A stretch of DNA of 64,000 bases from Archangium violaceum. Its GTDB lineage: Bacteria; Myxococcota; Myxococcia; Myxococcales; Myxococcaceae. Location: positions 1,081,001 through 1,145,000 of the forward strand of contig NZ_CP069396.1 in NCBI RefSeq assembly GCF_016887565.1, in the 5' to 3' direction. Positions 45,457 to 56,739 of this stretch are shown piece by piece; position 1 is the stretch's first letter; every line of letters starts with the position of its first letter. The translations under genes and the position numbers were made by a program. A model generated the notes under the pieces. That model made no database searches, was not told the origin of the DNA, and saw only the letters and a program-made list of their open reading frames with translations.

Positions 45457-46398
45457 GTGTTCGTCCTGTCCTCCGCCGCCCTCCTGGAGTTCGTCCTGCT
45501 CGCCGCACCCGCTGGCGCCGCCGAGTGGCTCCCGTTCCCCACCTGCGAGACGGGCACACGCCACATCGAACTGGAAGCGGATGCCCCAGACAGTTCCCCA
45601 GAGGTGTGCATCCACCCGGAGCTGTCCACCACCCTGGTCTTCGACTCGAAGCTGGCGCGTGTGGAGTTGGCCTCGCGAGAGCGGTTCCGGGTGATAGAGG
45701 GGGACGTCGGTCTCACGCTCGTCCCCACGGAGGCGCTTCAGAATGGGGAGCGCGTGCCGCTGATAGTCCATTTCCGGGATGGTGCGGCCCCGGCGAACAT
45801 CACCTTCCAACTGGTGGTGCATCCCTCCGAGGCTGAACGGCAGGTGGAAGTGACACGCCACCCGCGCACGCTGGCTTCCTACCGGCAGGGCGAGCAGCAG
45901 GCGCGGGCGGAAGCTCAACAGTGCCGGGAGGACAAGGCACGCCTCCAGGCCGAGTGCGGCGGGCTGGCGGGGCTCACGGGCCTCATCGCCCAGGGGCGCC
46001 TGGGCGAAGGGGGCGTGGCTTACAGAGACCTCGGCTTCGACATCACCTCACGTCCCGGCAACACTGTCACCAGCCAGTACGCGAGCAGCTACCGCTCCGA
46101 CACCTATCGCGAGGGCAAGAGAACCGGCGTGGTGCGGCTGGCCGTGAAACAGGAGCTTTGGAACAAGAGAAAGACGCCCTGGACGCCCGCCGGTGCTGCA
46201 CTGGTGGGTTCCAGGCGCAAGGAATTGAAGGCGCTCAGCGTCTGGCCAGGGGAGTCCATTCCGCCGGGGCAGAAGCGCCAGGTGGTGGTGGAGGTGGAGG
46301 CGACGGAGAGCGAGGCACGAGGCACCTTCACGCTCGAGATGTGGAGCCAGGAAGACGCAGTTCGGGTCGAGCGCTTCGATGGCGTGACGTTCCCGTAG
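45457..46398 (+). CDS. DUF2381 family exported protein
   Basis: The protein is about 313 residues with a signal peptide (FVLSSAALLEFVLLAAPAGAA). The DUF2381/TIGR02268 pattern covers RHIELEADAPDSSPEVCIHPEL, STTLVFDSKLARVELASRERF, PLIVHFRDGAAPANITFQLVVHPSEAERQVEV and a C-terminal beta-domain (GVVRLAVKQELWNK, GTFTLEMWSQED). The family is essentially myxobacterial and often adjoins Ser/Thr kinase genes, as here. GTG 45457 follows TGGAGG and gives the signal peptide; the in-frame ATG at 45382 is less likely. It may be the periplasmic partner of the kinase. Confidence 0.8.
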   Translation: MFVLSSAALLEFVLLAAPAGAAEWLPFPTCETGTRHIELEADAPDSSPEVCIHPELSTTLVFDSKLARVELASRERFRVIEGDVGLTLVPTEALQNGERVPLIVHFRDGAAPANITFQLVVHPSEAERQVEVTRHPRTLASYRQGEQQARAEAQQCREDKARLQAECGGLAGLTGLIAQGRLGEGGVAYRDLGFDITSRPGNTVTSQYASSYRSDTYREGKRTGVVRLAVKQELWNKRKTPWTPAGAALVGSRRKELKALSVWPGESIPPGQKRQVVVEVEATESEARGTFTLEMWSQEDAVRVERFDGVTFP

Positions 46399-46499
46399 GC
46401 CGTCACACATGACCAGCGAGCCCGACCCAGGGCTAGCGCTCCGCGCCATGACAGCTGGCAAAGGCGCGAATCAGGTCATCGAACACCTGCTCGATGTCG

Positions 46500-46642
46500 A
46501 GCTCCTCAAGTGCGTGCGGGAGAGCTATGAGAGCGGCGACTACCGCGCCACCGAGCAGCGGACCGCGGACGAGCTGCTGCTGGTGCTCGACATCTACGAG
46601 CGCCTGCGCGGGCGGATTGTCCGGCCTGAGCGGCGAGGCTGA
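46500..46642 (+). pseudogene. 3' fragment of the DnaQ-like exonuclease gene
   Basis: The peptide ESYESGDYRATEQRTADELL..LDIYERLRGRIV is nearly identical to the C-terminus of the exonuclease encoded at 36863-37513, and the DNA is about 93% identical by eye. Upstream of about 46500 the similarity ends. The fragment could be read within a 77-codon frame from ATG 46409, but it lacks the Exo I and II motifs. It is the left-hand scar of the duplicated block. Confidence 0.8.
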
Positions 46643-46692
46643 GTCACGCCTCGCCAGCTTCAGCCCGGAGTCCGCCCGTGGACCGTTGAACG

Positions 46693-48234
46693 TCAGTCCG
46701 TGCAGCGGCCGTTCTCGCAGTCCAGGCCGCTTTTGCAATCACTGTCGAGTCTGCACGAAATCCCCTCCCCGCATCCTTCACCACTGCCTCCGGCCATTCC
46801 TTCTGTTGCGAAGAGGTCGTGATCCACCGTGTCGGTGATGGGTTTATTGCCACCAGAGCCCGCTGCGTCGTTTTCGAGATTGATGACATTCCAACGGACC
46901 GAAGTTACCTCGATGTCGAGGCTCGAGTACCTGATCTCGCCTGCGAGGGCATCAGCTACCTCGTCCGGCTGTGGTCGGTTGCGGATGTCGACACAGCGAG
47001 TGTTGTCGGAGCATCCCTTGTCGTCTTTGTTGAACTCGAAGGTCACGCTCTTCTGGCCATCGTGAATGAATATTTTCTCGCCATCATTGAGCGCGTCTCT
47101 GGGGAGGTTGATGATGCTTCCCTTCGCTGGTTTGAGGTCCTGCCACTGCTTGCATGAGCTGTTACAGGTGCCGCAGGGCAGATTGTTCCCATCGTCACAT
47201 ACCTCACCAGCACGGGTGTTCACGATGCCGTCGCCGCATGCGGAAATCGTGCAGTTGAGGTTGCAGTTCGGGTCGTTTTTGGGATCGCACTTCTCTTGGC
47301 GCAAAGAGGTGCTGTCGACGTTCCCATCGCCGCAGAAGGTCACCTTGCAGTCGTTGCTGCAATCATCGGTGCTGATGCCGTTTCCGTCATCGCACTGCTC
47401 CGTGGGATCCAGTTTGCCGTTGCCGCATGCCACGCCCGGACCCTTGCAATTGGCGCTGCACGCATCGCCATCCTGCTGGTTGCTGTCGTCGCAGATTTCA
47501 CCGACGGATATGTCCACGGTGCCGTTGCCGCACTTCTCGTTGGACTTGCAGTTGGCGCTGCAGCCGTCGCCAGCTTCATTGTTGCCGTCGTCGCAGACCT
47601 CACCGACGGATACGTCCACGATGCTGTTGCCGCATCTCTCGTCGGATTTGCAGTCTCCGCGGCAGCCGTCATTGCTATCGTTGTTGCCGTCGTCGCAGAC
47701 CTCTCCCTTGGAGCGGTCCGTATAGTTGTTGCCGCAGAGCTCGTTGGACAGGCAGTCTCCGCTGCAACCATCGTTGCTCTCTTTGTTGCCGTCGTCGCAC
47801 GTCTCGCCCACCTTCGTGTCCACGAGCCCATTGCCGCAGAACTCGTTGGACAGGCAATCGGCACTGCACCCATCTCCATCCCGGGTGTTGCCGTCATCGC
47901 AGGCCTCCGTCTTGGTGCCACTCGCCGTGCTGACGACATCCACGATGTTGTTGCCGCAGCTCTCATTGGACCTGCAGTCGGAGCTGCAACCGTCGCCATT
48001 GATGGCGTTGCCGTCGTCGCACGCCTCCGTGGCCTGGACGATGCCATCGCCGCAGTCCGTCTTGAGGCATGAGTCTCCATTGGCGGAACATCTCTGCCCG
48101 GCGGGGCAGACCCGGCCGGACGCACACTCCACGCTCGTCGGCTCGAGGCAGGACGGGAGTGACAGGGCCAGCAGCACCACCAGGAGCGTGGGAACGACGG
48201 CGATACGAGCAAGGTGAAGGGGCTCTTGTCTCAT
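46693..48234 (-). CDS. Cysteine-rich DUF4215-repeat lipoprotein, copy 2
   Basis: The 513-residue paralogue of the protein at 37547 has a lipobox (LLALSLPSCLEP) and the motif CASGRVCPAGQRC. Nine DUF4215-type repeats follow, of which the second has an insertion (VVSTASGTKTEACDDGN). The C-terminal domain includes SVTFEFNKDDKG and ends in Cys pairs. Repeat order and the C-terminal domain differ much more from copy 1 than do the kinases, which suggests that ligand or partner specificity has changed. It has the same 8-nt spacing to the PEGA gene as copy 1. Confidence 0.85.
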   Translation of the reverse strand: MRQEPLHLARIAVVPTLLVVLLALSLPSCLEPTSVECASGRVCPAGQRCSANGDSCLKTDCGDGIVQATEACDDGNAINGDGCSSDCRSNESCGNNIVDVVSTASGTKTEACDDGNTRDGDGCSADCLSNEFCGNGLVDTKVGETCDDGNKESNDGCSGDCLSNELCGNNYTDRSKGEVCDDGNNDSNDGCRGDCKSDERCGNSIVDVSVGEVCDDGNNEAGDGCSANCKSNEKCGNGTVDISVGEICDDSNQQDGDACSANCKGPGVACGNGKLDPTEQCDDGNGISTDDCSNDCKVTFCGDGNVDSTSLRQEKCDPKNDPNCNLNCTISACGDGIVNTRAGEVCDDGNNLPCGTCNSSCKQWQDLKPAKGSIINLPRDALNDGEKIFIHDGQKSVTFEFNKDDKGCSDNTRCVDIRNRPQPDEVADALAGEIRYSSLDIEVTSVRWNVINLENDAAGSGGNKPITDTVDHDLFATEGMAGGSGEGCGEGISCRLDSDCKSGLDCENGRCTD

Positions 48235-48242
48235 CGTGCACC

Positions 48243-49261
48243 TCAAAATCGGAAGGTGGCCAGCAGGCCATTCGTGTCGCCACCGATGAGCGGTGTGACG
48301 GTCACCGGCTCCACGCGCTGTGCCGGGTCGATACGGTGGGACTGGGGTTGATTGAGGATGAGGAGCACCGCGCCGGTGACGAGCGCGGCTCCGCCAAGGG
48401 CATACGTGCCAAACGCCACTCTCTGCAGGGTGTCGCCACGGGTTCGCGTGGCCGCGAGCTGCTGCGTGGGAATGCAGCTCCTGCCATCCTTCGCACACTC
48501 CAGGACTCCGGTATCGAAGGTGCCATAGCTGTCAGCCGCTCCTCGATGAAGGAGCGCACCGCCCGCGCCCGCGGCCAGCCCCGAGCCCACCACCACCCAG
48601 GGCATCCACACGGGCCACCGGGTCCTGTACTCGATGACATCGAGCTTGATGTTCAGCGTGACCTGCTCCCCCGCCGTCAGGGTCCGGCTCCTGTCCGTGA
48701 GCGGGTGGCCTGCCTTGTTGGCGATGATGCTATGGGGCCCGGGGAGAACCATCGCCTCGTGCCGTCCAGGTGCCACGAAGAGGGGACGGCCATCCATCGT
48801 CACGGTGGTGCCGGGTTCATCACAGGTGAGCGTCAGCCGGACGAGCTGTTTCTCGACCAGGGTCTTGTAGTTGCTGGCGTGCTCGTACAACCCCGTCTCC
48901 AGGGACTCCGGTCCATGGCGCAGTGCCTCCAGGAGGTGCTCGTGCGTCTCGATGGGCTGATCCAGCCGCAGCAGTGCCAGCGCCAGGTTGTAGTGGATGG
49001 CCGGGTGGTCCCAGCGCTGGAGGGCCTCGCGGTACTTCACGATGGCCTGGGCGAAGACGGACTCCTTCAACAGGGCATTGCCCGCCTTGAACAGCTGGTA
49101 GGCGGCCTGCTGCTGCTGGGGGGAGACGCCGTGTGCCCAGGGCACGGGTCCCGTCGTATCCAACTTGTTCTGGAGCTGTTGCGCCGCCGCGGGGGTCATC
49201 CACGCACAGAGCAGTGCCACCGTCATGACGAGACCGGGCAGGGCCCCATTCATCATCCTTC

Positions 49262-49265
<4 letters not shown>
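48243..49265 (-). CDS. TPR/PEGA-domain membrane protein, copy 2
   Basis: The 340-residue paralogue of 39094-40107 has a signal peptide (LPGLVMTVALLCAWMTPAAAQQ), TPR-like helices (AAYQLFKAGNALLKESVFAQAIVKYREALQRW) and a PEGA-type domain (TTVTMDGRPLFVAPGRHEAMVLPGPHSIIANKAGH). Two C-terminal hydrophobic segments follow (WMPWVVVGSGLAAGAGGALL and YALGGAALVTGAVLLIL). The C-terminal ending (VTPLIGG..DTNGLLATFRF) is almost the same in both copies. The ATGA overlap with the upstream kinase gene is preserved. Confidence 0.82.
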
Positions 49266-52129
<2,864 letters not shown>

Positions 52130-52553
52130 GTCTGGCCGGCCTCCCCAGGACATTCAAGGACTCGATTGAGGGTGGATGCACGTCGATGCTCCCAGCGGGG
52201 AGCGTTCCATCCCCCTCACCTCGGCCTGATGGGGCGGAGCCAGCGCGACGGAATGAACCGCCGAGAGAGCGAGGGACGGACGGGGGTCGAACCTGAAGGA
52301 GCGGGCTCGGACACGACTGAGAGCCCCAACCTTCGCGTGGGGCGCGAGGGGGGCTACATCCAGGGTGTGTATCCTTGCTTCAAGACATCACGTCGCGCGG
52401 ACGCATGGGGTGCTCCTCTGGTGGCGTGCACGGCTCCACCGTGCCGTGGAGGAGTCTTGCCTGTTTGATATAGGGCAACAACGGCAACATGATTGCTACG
52501 CTCCTGTTCCCTTGCCTACCCCCCGACGCGAGTACAGAGTCGTTGTTGTTTGT
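52130..52553 (-). promoter_or_regulatory. Leader/promoter region of kinase-STAND copy 2
   Basis: No gene is seen. Both ends align with the leader of copy 1 (blocks around 52190-52275 and 52455-52560), but about 150 bp in the middle (roughly 52280-52450) have no counterpart there. The inserted part has no recognisable gene or terminal repeats. A plus-strand TTTGATATAGGGC at about 52464 gives the only AT-rich -10-like spot on the minus strand (CCCTATATC). Confidence 0.45.
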
Positions 52554-54245
52554 TTAGCGAAACCGTAAGAACGCACGGGCCGCTTCTCGCCCGGTGAGAA
52601 TGCTTTCCTGGACGGACTCACCCATCCGGCCCCCGAGCGCCCCCAGGAGCGCGACGAAGCGCTCGAGGCCCGCGCGGCGCACGGCGCGGGTGGTGCCCGC
52701 GAGGCTCAACGAGGTGAGCAGCGCCCCGGCTCCCGCGAGCAGCGCGAACAGCGCCCCCGCGTTGAGGAAGTAGTCCACGCCCAACAGCGGGCCTTCCACG
52801 TACGCGCGCACCACGCGGTAGCCCACGTGTCCCATGAGCGCCAGCAGGGGCAGGTTGACCAGGGGCAGCAGAAGCCAGCGTGCCGTGCGCCACCAGCGCG
52901 CCACCGTCTCGGCCACCGCCGTGGTGAGCGTGTAGCGCCAGGCGCTCGCGCGCGCCGACCTCAGCTCCGCCAGCAGCGTCTCCACGTCCGGCAGGCCCAG
53001 CGTCTCCGGCGACAGTCCGCTCGCGTGCGCCAGGCTCCTCGCCTCCGCCAGCGCGGTGCGCGCCGCCGACTCCACCGCCAGGTCGTCCTCGAAGGGCTCC
53101 ACCACCGCCGTCTCCGCCGCTCGCGCCCGCGTCCTGTCCCTCACCGCGTCCAGCACCGTCGAGGTCGCCGCCACCGCCAGCCCCACCGGCAGGTTCCGCC
53201 GCGCCACCAGTGTCGCCGCCCCCAATCCCCCGGCCCCCACGTAGGAGAGCCTCATGCCCCACGCGGCCGGGCCCCAGAAGCGCCCCGCCGCCTGACTCCG
53301 CACCTCCGAGCCCAGGTGGCCCTGCGCCAATCCCAGCCGTGAGTCGAAGTCTGTCTTCAGCGACTCGGAGGCGCGCGCGAGGCCCGACTCCAGCGCGCCC
53401 CGCGTCCGCGCCAGCGTGTCCTCCGTCTCCTTCAGCGCCCCCTCCACCCGCGTGATGATTTCCTCCAGCACGCCCCGGGCGTTGGTGCGCCGCACCCGCT
53501 CGGCCACCGCCTGCGTGGCCAGGGATTTGAGGTGGAAGAGCAGGGCGCCGAACTCGCCCGAGGGGTCCTCTCCCCGCTGCGCCGCCCGGGCGCTGATGGC
53601 GAAGACCGGCACGGACTCCAGCGGCAGCCCGTACTGCTCCGCCGCCAGCCGCCGCGACTGGGACTTCAGGGCCTCGCGTGACTCGGGGGACAGCTCGTCC
53701 GCGAAGTTGATGAGGAACACGAGCGCCCGGCGCCGGGCGAACTCGGAGAGGAACTCCACCTGGGTGGCCTCGGCCACGCTGCCCCTGTGCATCACCACGA
53801 GCGCCACGTCCGCGCGCTCCAGCGCCGCTCGCGCCACCTCGCGGTGCACGGTGGCCACGCTGTTGAGGTCCGGTGTGTCGATGAACACCTGGCCGCTCCA
53901 CAGCCCCTGGGGGCCCGGCGTGTAGCGCACCACCTTCGCGCCCGCCTGGGCCAGGGCGTCGAGCCCCGCGCCCTCGGGCGCGAAGACGGTGGCGGCGGAG
54001 CTGGTGGGGCGATCCTCCCCCTCGCGCGCGAGCGACTGTCCGGTCAGGGCGTTGAGCAGGGTGGACTTGCCCGCGCCCGTGGCGCCGACGAGGGCCACGG
54101 ACAGGGGCGCGTCCTTGCGCTCCAGGCCCCGTGCGTAGTCGCGCAGCAGCCGCTCGAGCCGGGCGGCCTGGGGTTTGAGCGCGGGCAGCGCCAGCGCGGC
54201 GGAGAGGAGGGGCTCGAGTTCCTGGGGTTCGGGCAGGGTGTCCAC
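52554..54245 (-). CDS. Dynamin-like membrane GTPase
   Basis: The protein is about 563 residues with an N-terminal GTPase domain. The P-loop GATGAGKST is at 54-62, Thr/Ser-rich switch I follows, G3 is DTPD at 123-126 and a G4-like INFAD comes later. The middle (about 250-330) is helical. Several hydrophobic segments in the second half (for example WLLLPLVNLPLLALMGHVGY and NAGALFALLAGAGALLTSL) anchor it in the membrane. Such proteins remodel or tether membranes. GTG 54245 is chosen; a longer frame to 54356 exists but lies antisense over the toxin fragment. Its 3' end is duplicated as a remnant at 43220. Confidence 0.82.
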   Translation of the reverse strand: MDTLPEPQELEPLLSAALALPALKPQAARLERLLRDYARGLERKDAPLSVALVGATGAGKSTLLNALTGQSLAREGEDRPTSSAATVFAPEGAGLDALAQAGAKVVRYTPGPQGLWSGQVFIDTPDLNSVATVHREVARAALERADVALVVMHRGSVAEATQVEFLSEFARRRALVFLINFADELSPESREALKSQSRRLAAEQYGLPLESVPVFAISARAAQRGEDPSGEFGALLFHLKSLATQAVAERVRRTNARGVLEEIITRVEGALKETEDTLARTRGALESGLARASESLKTDFDSRLGLAQGHLGSEVRSQAAGRFWGPAAWGMRLSYVGAGGLGAATLVARRNLPVGLAVAATSTVLDAVRDRTRARAAETAVVEPFEDDLAVESAARTALAEARSLAHASGLSPETLGLPDVETLLAELRSARASAWRYTLTTAVAETVARWWRTARWLLLPLVNLPLLALMGHVGYRVVRAYVEGPLLGVDYFLNAGALFALLAGAGALLTSLSLAGTTRAVRRAGLERFVALLGALGGRMGESVQESILTGREAARAFLRFR

Positions 54246-54289
54246 GGGCCCCAGCCTCGCCAACGCGCGCGCTCCTGCCCAGCACGGAA

Positions 54290-54477
54290 TTGGGGAGAGC
54301 TTCCGCCAGCGGGCACTTGTGTCAGTCACCGGGGCGGCAACCGGCAGGTGGAACAAGGGCGTGGACGTGGTGGATCCGGCAGGCTACCAGTACGAGATTC
54401 TCTCCAGCTCGGAGTCGAATCTGGCGCGGCATGGCAGGCGCATGGTGGGCGAACTCTTCTGGATGCTCACCTTCTGA
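54290..54477 (+). pseudogene. 3' end of a putative polymorphic toxin gene
   Basis: The plus-strand frame ending at 54477 has natural protein character only in its last 55-60 codons (GRWNKGVDVVDPAGYQYEILSSS, NLARHGRRMVGELFWMLTF). It has no start and no upstream domains. It ends 11 bp before a pentapeptide-type gene on the same strand, the usual place of a toxin before its immunity gene. It is probably the C-terminal stump of a toxin whose 5' part was lost next to the GTPase gene. The toxin type cannot be identified. Confidence 0.5.
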
Positions 54478-54488
54478 GAGGCCAGCGT

Positions 54489-55112
54489 ATGCTCTACAAC
54501 AAGGTATTCTACGAGGACCGGGAGATCGAAAACGAGCGGCTGGAACTAACGGACAAGGGCTCGCTCTACTTTCTTGGCTCCAATCTGACGTTGCGCAACT
54601 GCACCCTCGTCCTGAAGGTGTCTGCCAAGAACCTGTTCCTGACCGGAGCACGTTTCATCGACTGTACCTTCGAGGTGAAGCAGGAGTTGAAGAACCACCA
54701 GGCCTGGGTGAAGGCCTCTCTCGAGGGGTGCCGGTTCAAGGGGCCTCTCTCGGGCTGTGACTTCGGTCATTGGCCTGGTTACGCAAGAGGCTGGGAGCAC
54801 GGGGCCATCCAGGACTGCGACTTCACCGAGGCCCGGCTCAATGCCTGCCGCTTCATGGGTTGCGACCCCGCGACCTTGCGCTTTCCCAGGTGGCCCTGCT
54901 TCACCATCCTGGACCCCATCGGGCGAGCCCCCGAACTGCGCGGCGTCAAGTGGCCGGACCTGTTCGGCCGTGTCGTTGTGCAGGACCTCCACAATGAACC
55001 GCCCTCGACGGTGGCTGTGAGCTATCACGCTCCCACTGTCGCCAAACAGCTCGAGACCACGTCCGAAGAGCTCAGGGCCGTCATCGAGAAGCTCGACTGC
55101 ATCGTGTACTGA
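54489..55112 (+). CDS. Pentapeptide-repeat-like protein, possible immunity protein
   Basis: The 207-residue cytoplasmic protein has no signal peptide. Successive segments (LTLRNCTLVLKV, LFLTGARFIDCTFEV, WVKASLEGCRFKGPLSGCDF, IQDCDFTEARLNACRFMGC) follow the A-x-L-x-x-C-x-F pattern of right-handed beta-helices. A C-terminal part without repeats ends LDCIVY. Similar proteins often sit directly after toxin genes in myxobacteria and delta-proteobacteria. The truncated toxin-like fragment upstream suggests an orphan immunity gene; this is inferred from position only. Confidence 0.72.
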   Translation: MLYNKVFYEDREIENERLELTDKGSLYFLGSNLTLRNCTLVLKVSAKNLFLTGARFIDCTFEVKQELKNHQAWVKASLEGCRFKGPLSGCDFGHWPGYARGWEHGAIQDCDFTEARLNACRFMGCDPATLRFPRWPCFTILDPIGRAPELRGVKWPDLFGRVVVQDLHNEPPSTVAVSYHAPTVAKQLETTSEELRAVIEKLDCIVY

Positions 55113-55143
55113 CGGGGCATGCCGGTTTCGCGCCGCCGGGCAG

Positions 55144-56244
55144 TCACCTCGATTCGTCCGGGCTGCATCCCCACAGCGTCATGTCCTCGGACACCGTGCC
55201 GCAGGTCCAGCCCTCGCCGCAGGAGTCGAGGTCTCGCGGCTCGCACGCGCGGAAGCACGTGCTGACGGTCGATGCCGCCCTTCCACACACGTCACCGGAG
55301 GGGCAGCTGTTCGGGACGAGCGGATTGCAGGGGCGCGCGCACCAGAAGGCACCACGGCCTCGCGACATCCATTTGATGCAGCGCTCGCCCTCGGGACAGG
55401 GCGTCTCCGGGCAGGTGCCGAAGACGCTCTCCAGACATCGGGATTCCGAGTCGGTGATGCGCTTGCACCGTTGTCCCTGGGGACATCCGAGCTTCTGGCA
55501 GTCCGGGACGCAGCCCGGGCCGTCCCTGCCTTCTTCACAGCTGTAACCGGAAGGGCAGCTCCCGGAGTCGTTCCGCTGGCAGGGCAGGCTGCACACCCCA
55601 TTCACGCACCGAAGTCCCTCGCGGCAGGCCGCACCGGGGGAGATGAAGCCCGAGTCGCAGCTCTCACCCTCGCGCCGTACTCCTTCGGGCGTGCACCTTC
55701 GAATGATGGAGCCCGTGGCCTCGTTGTTGGCGACGCGGCAGACGAAGCCTGGAAAGCAGTGGGCGTCCTCCTCGCAATCCGAAGGCATGCATTGCATGCG
55801 GCGCGTCTCGCGATCGGGCACGCAGCCTTGTCCTCGTGGGCAATCCCCATCTGTCCGGCAGCTCCCACAGGTGAGCACTCCTCCATCGAGGGTGCAGCGC
55901 AGGGCGGCCGCGGGAAGTCCGTCGGGTGCGAGCTCCTCGGCGGACGTCGGGAGCGCGAAGCTGGCGAGAGGTGGGTCGGGTCTCGAAAGTGGTTCTGGCG
56001 AGACTGTCCACTCACGGGTCTGTTCCAGGCCCGTCTCGCGCGAGGTGTCCGGGGAGGCGGAGCGTGTCTCCCCGCGCGGAGTGTCGTGATGAGAGGTGCG
56101 GGTGATGGGGTTTTTGTCTTCGTGAAATGACGGAGCAGCATCGGACGGGAGCGCCTCGGTTTCACTCGAACCCGGCAGTGCCGTGGTGAGCATCCAGCTG
56201 AGGAACACGAGCGTTCCCGTGAGAGTCGCGAGTCTGGCACGCAT
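55144..56244 (-). CDS. Cysteine-rich exported protein (intact paralogue of 2121-3114)
   Basis: The protein is about 366 residues. A signal peptide or anchor (TLTGTLVFLSWMLTTALPGS) is followed by a Ser/Thr/Pro-rich linker to about residue 90. A Cys-rich region of more than 30 Cys comes next (CGSCRTDGDCPRGQGC, CEEDAHCFPGFVC, GPGCVPDCQKLGCPQGQRC, ETPCPEGERC), ending WGCSPDESR. The Cys spacing resembles short EGF-like or DUF4215-neighbour modules of myxobacterial surface proteins. A function is not known. The start could be ATG 56283 or 56244; the latter begins just before the signal. It is followed in transcription order by nothing closer than the convergent immunity gene. Confidence 0.78.
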   Translation of the reverse strand: MRARLATLTGTLVFLSWMLTTALPGSSETEALPSDAAPSFHEDKNPITRTSHHDTPRGETRSASPDTSRETGLEQTREWTVSPEPLSRPDPPLASFALPTSAEELAPDGLPAAALRCTLDGGVLTCGSCRTDGDCPRGQGCVPDRETRRMQCMPSDCEEDAHCFPGFVCRVANNEATGSIIRRCTPEGVRREGESCDSGFISPGAACREGLRCVNGVCSLPCQRNDSGSCPSGYSCEEGRDGPGCVPDCQKLGCPQGQRCKRITDSESRCLESVFGTCPETPCPEGERCIKWMSRGRGAFWCARPCNPLVPNSCPSGDVCGRAASTVSTCFRACEPRDLDSCGEGWTCGTVSEDMTLWGCSPDESR

Positions 56245-56304
56245 CGATGGACGTCCCTGATGGCTGGTGGGCCTTTCCGCCATGTCGATCTCTGCGAGAG
56301 GCGC

Positions 56305-56481
56305 CTACTGCTGGCACGCGTAGTTCTCACAGCACATCACGTAGCCCCCGTCCTCGGCGCAGCCACAGGGCCAACATCTCCAGCAGTCCTTGGACAGCGC
56401 GTACGCCGCTCCACCCAGCAGCGTGCCTGCCGCGACAGCCGCCGCCATCCAGCGGCGAACGACCTTCTGTCTGCTCTTCAT
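56305..56481 (-). CDS. 58-residue exported cysteine-rich peptide
   Basis: ATG 56481 follows GGGAGGCGCC at good spacing. The peptide has a basic N-terminus and hydrophobic signal (MKSRQKVVRRWMAAAVAAG, TLLGGAAYA). A short mature part follows with seven Cys and three Trp/Tyr (CWRCWPCGCAEDGG, CCENYACQQ). It lies 60 bp upstream of the large cysteine-rich gene on the same strand, so the two may be co-transcribed. Its Cys density suggests disulphides or metal binding. The family is not recognised. Confidence 0.68.
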   Translation of the reverse strand: MKSRQKVVRRWMAAAVAAGTLLGGAAYALSKDCWRCWPCGCAEDGGYVMCCENYACQQ

Positions 56482-56739
56482 GGCGCCTCCCCCCGTTGGA
56501 ACTCGCTGAAGATTCTGGAACCCCCGAGCGCGCGGCTCAAAGGCCGGCGGGTACGAGCGTCCAGTCCACCACCTTCGCTTTTCCAATCCGCTTCACGTTT
56601 TCCAGGGCTGGAAGAACTGGAAAGCCAGTTCAACCGCTTTTGAACGCGAATCCATGTCAGAGGGCCATGCCAGTGTGCCGCGCGGAACGGGGCGCGTCGT
56701 TCCCGAGCCGTTCCCTCACTCACGAAACGAGGACGAAGC

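Noticed and set aside
54246-54356. N-terminal extension of the dynamin-like GTPase to 54356
   Set aside because: The extra residues lack family similarity and lie antisense to the toxin-like fragment; GTG 54245 starts closer to the conserved domain.
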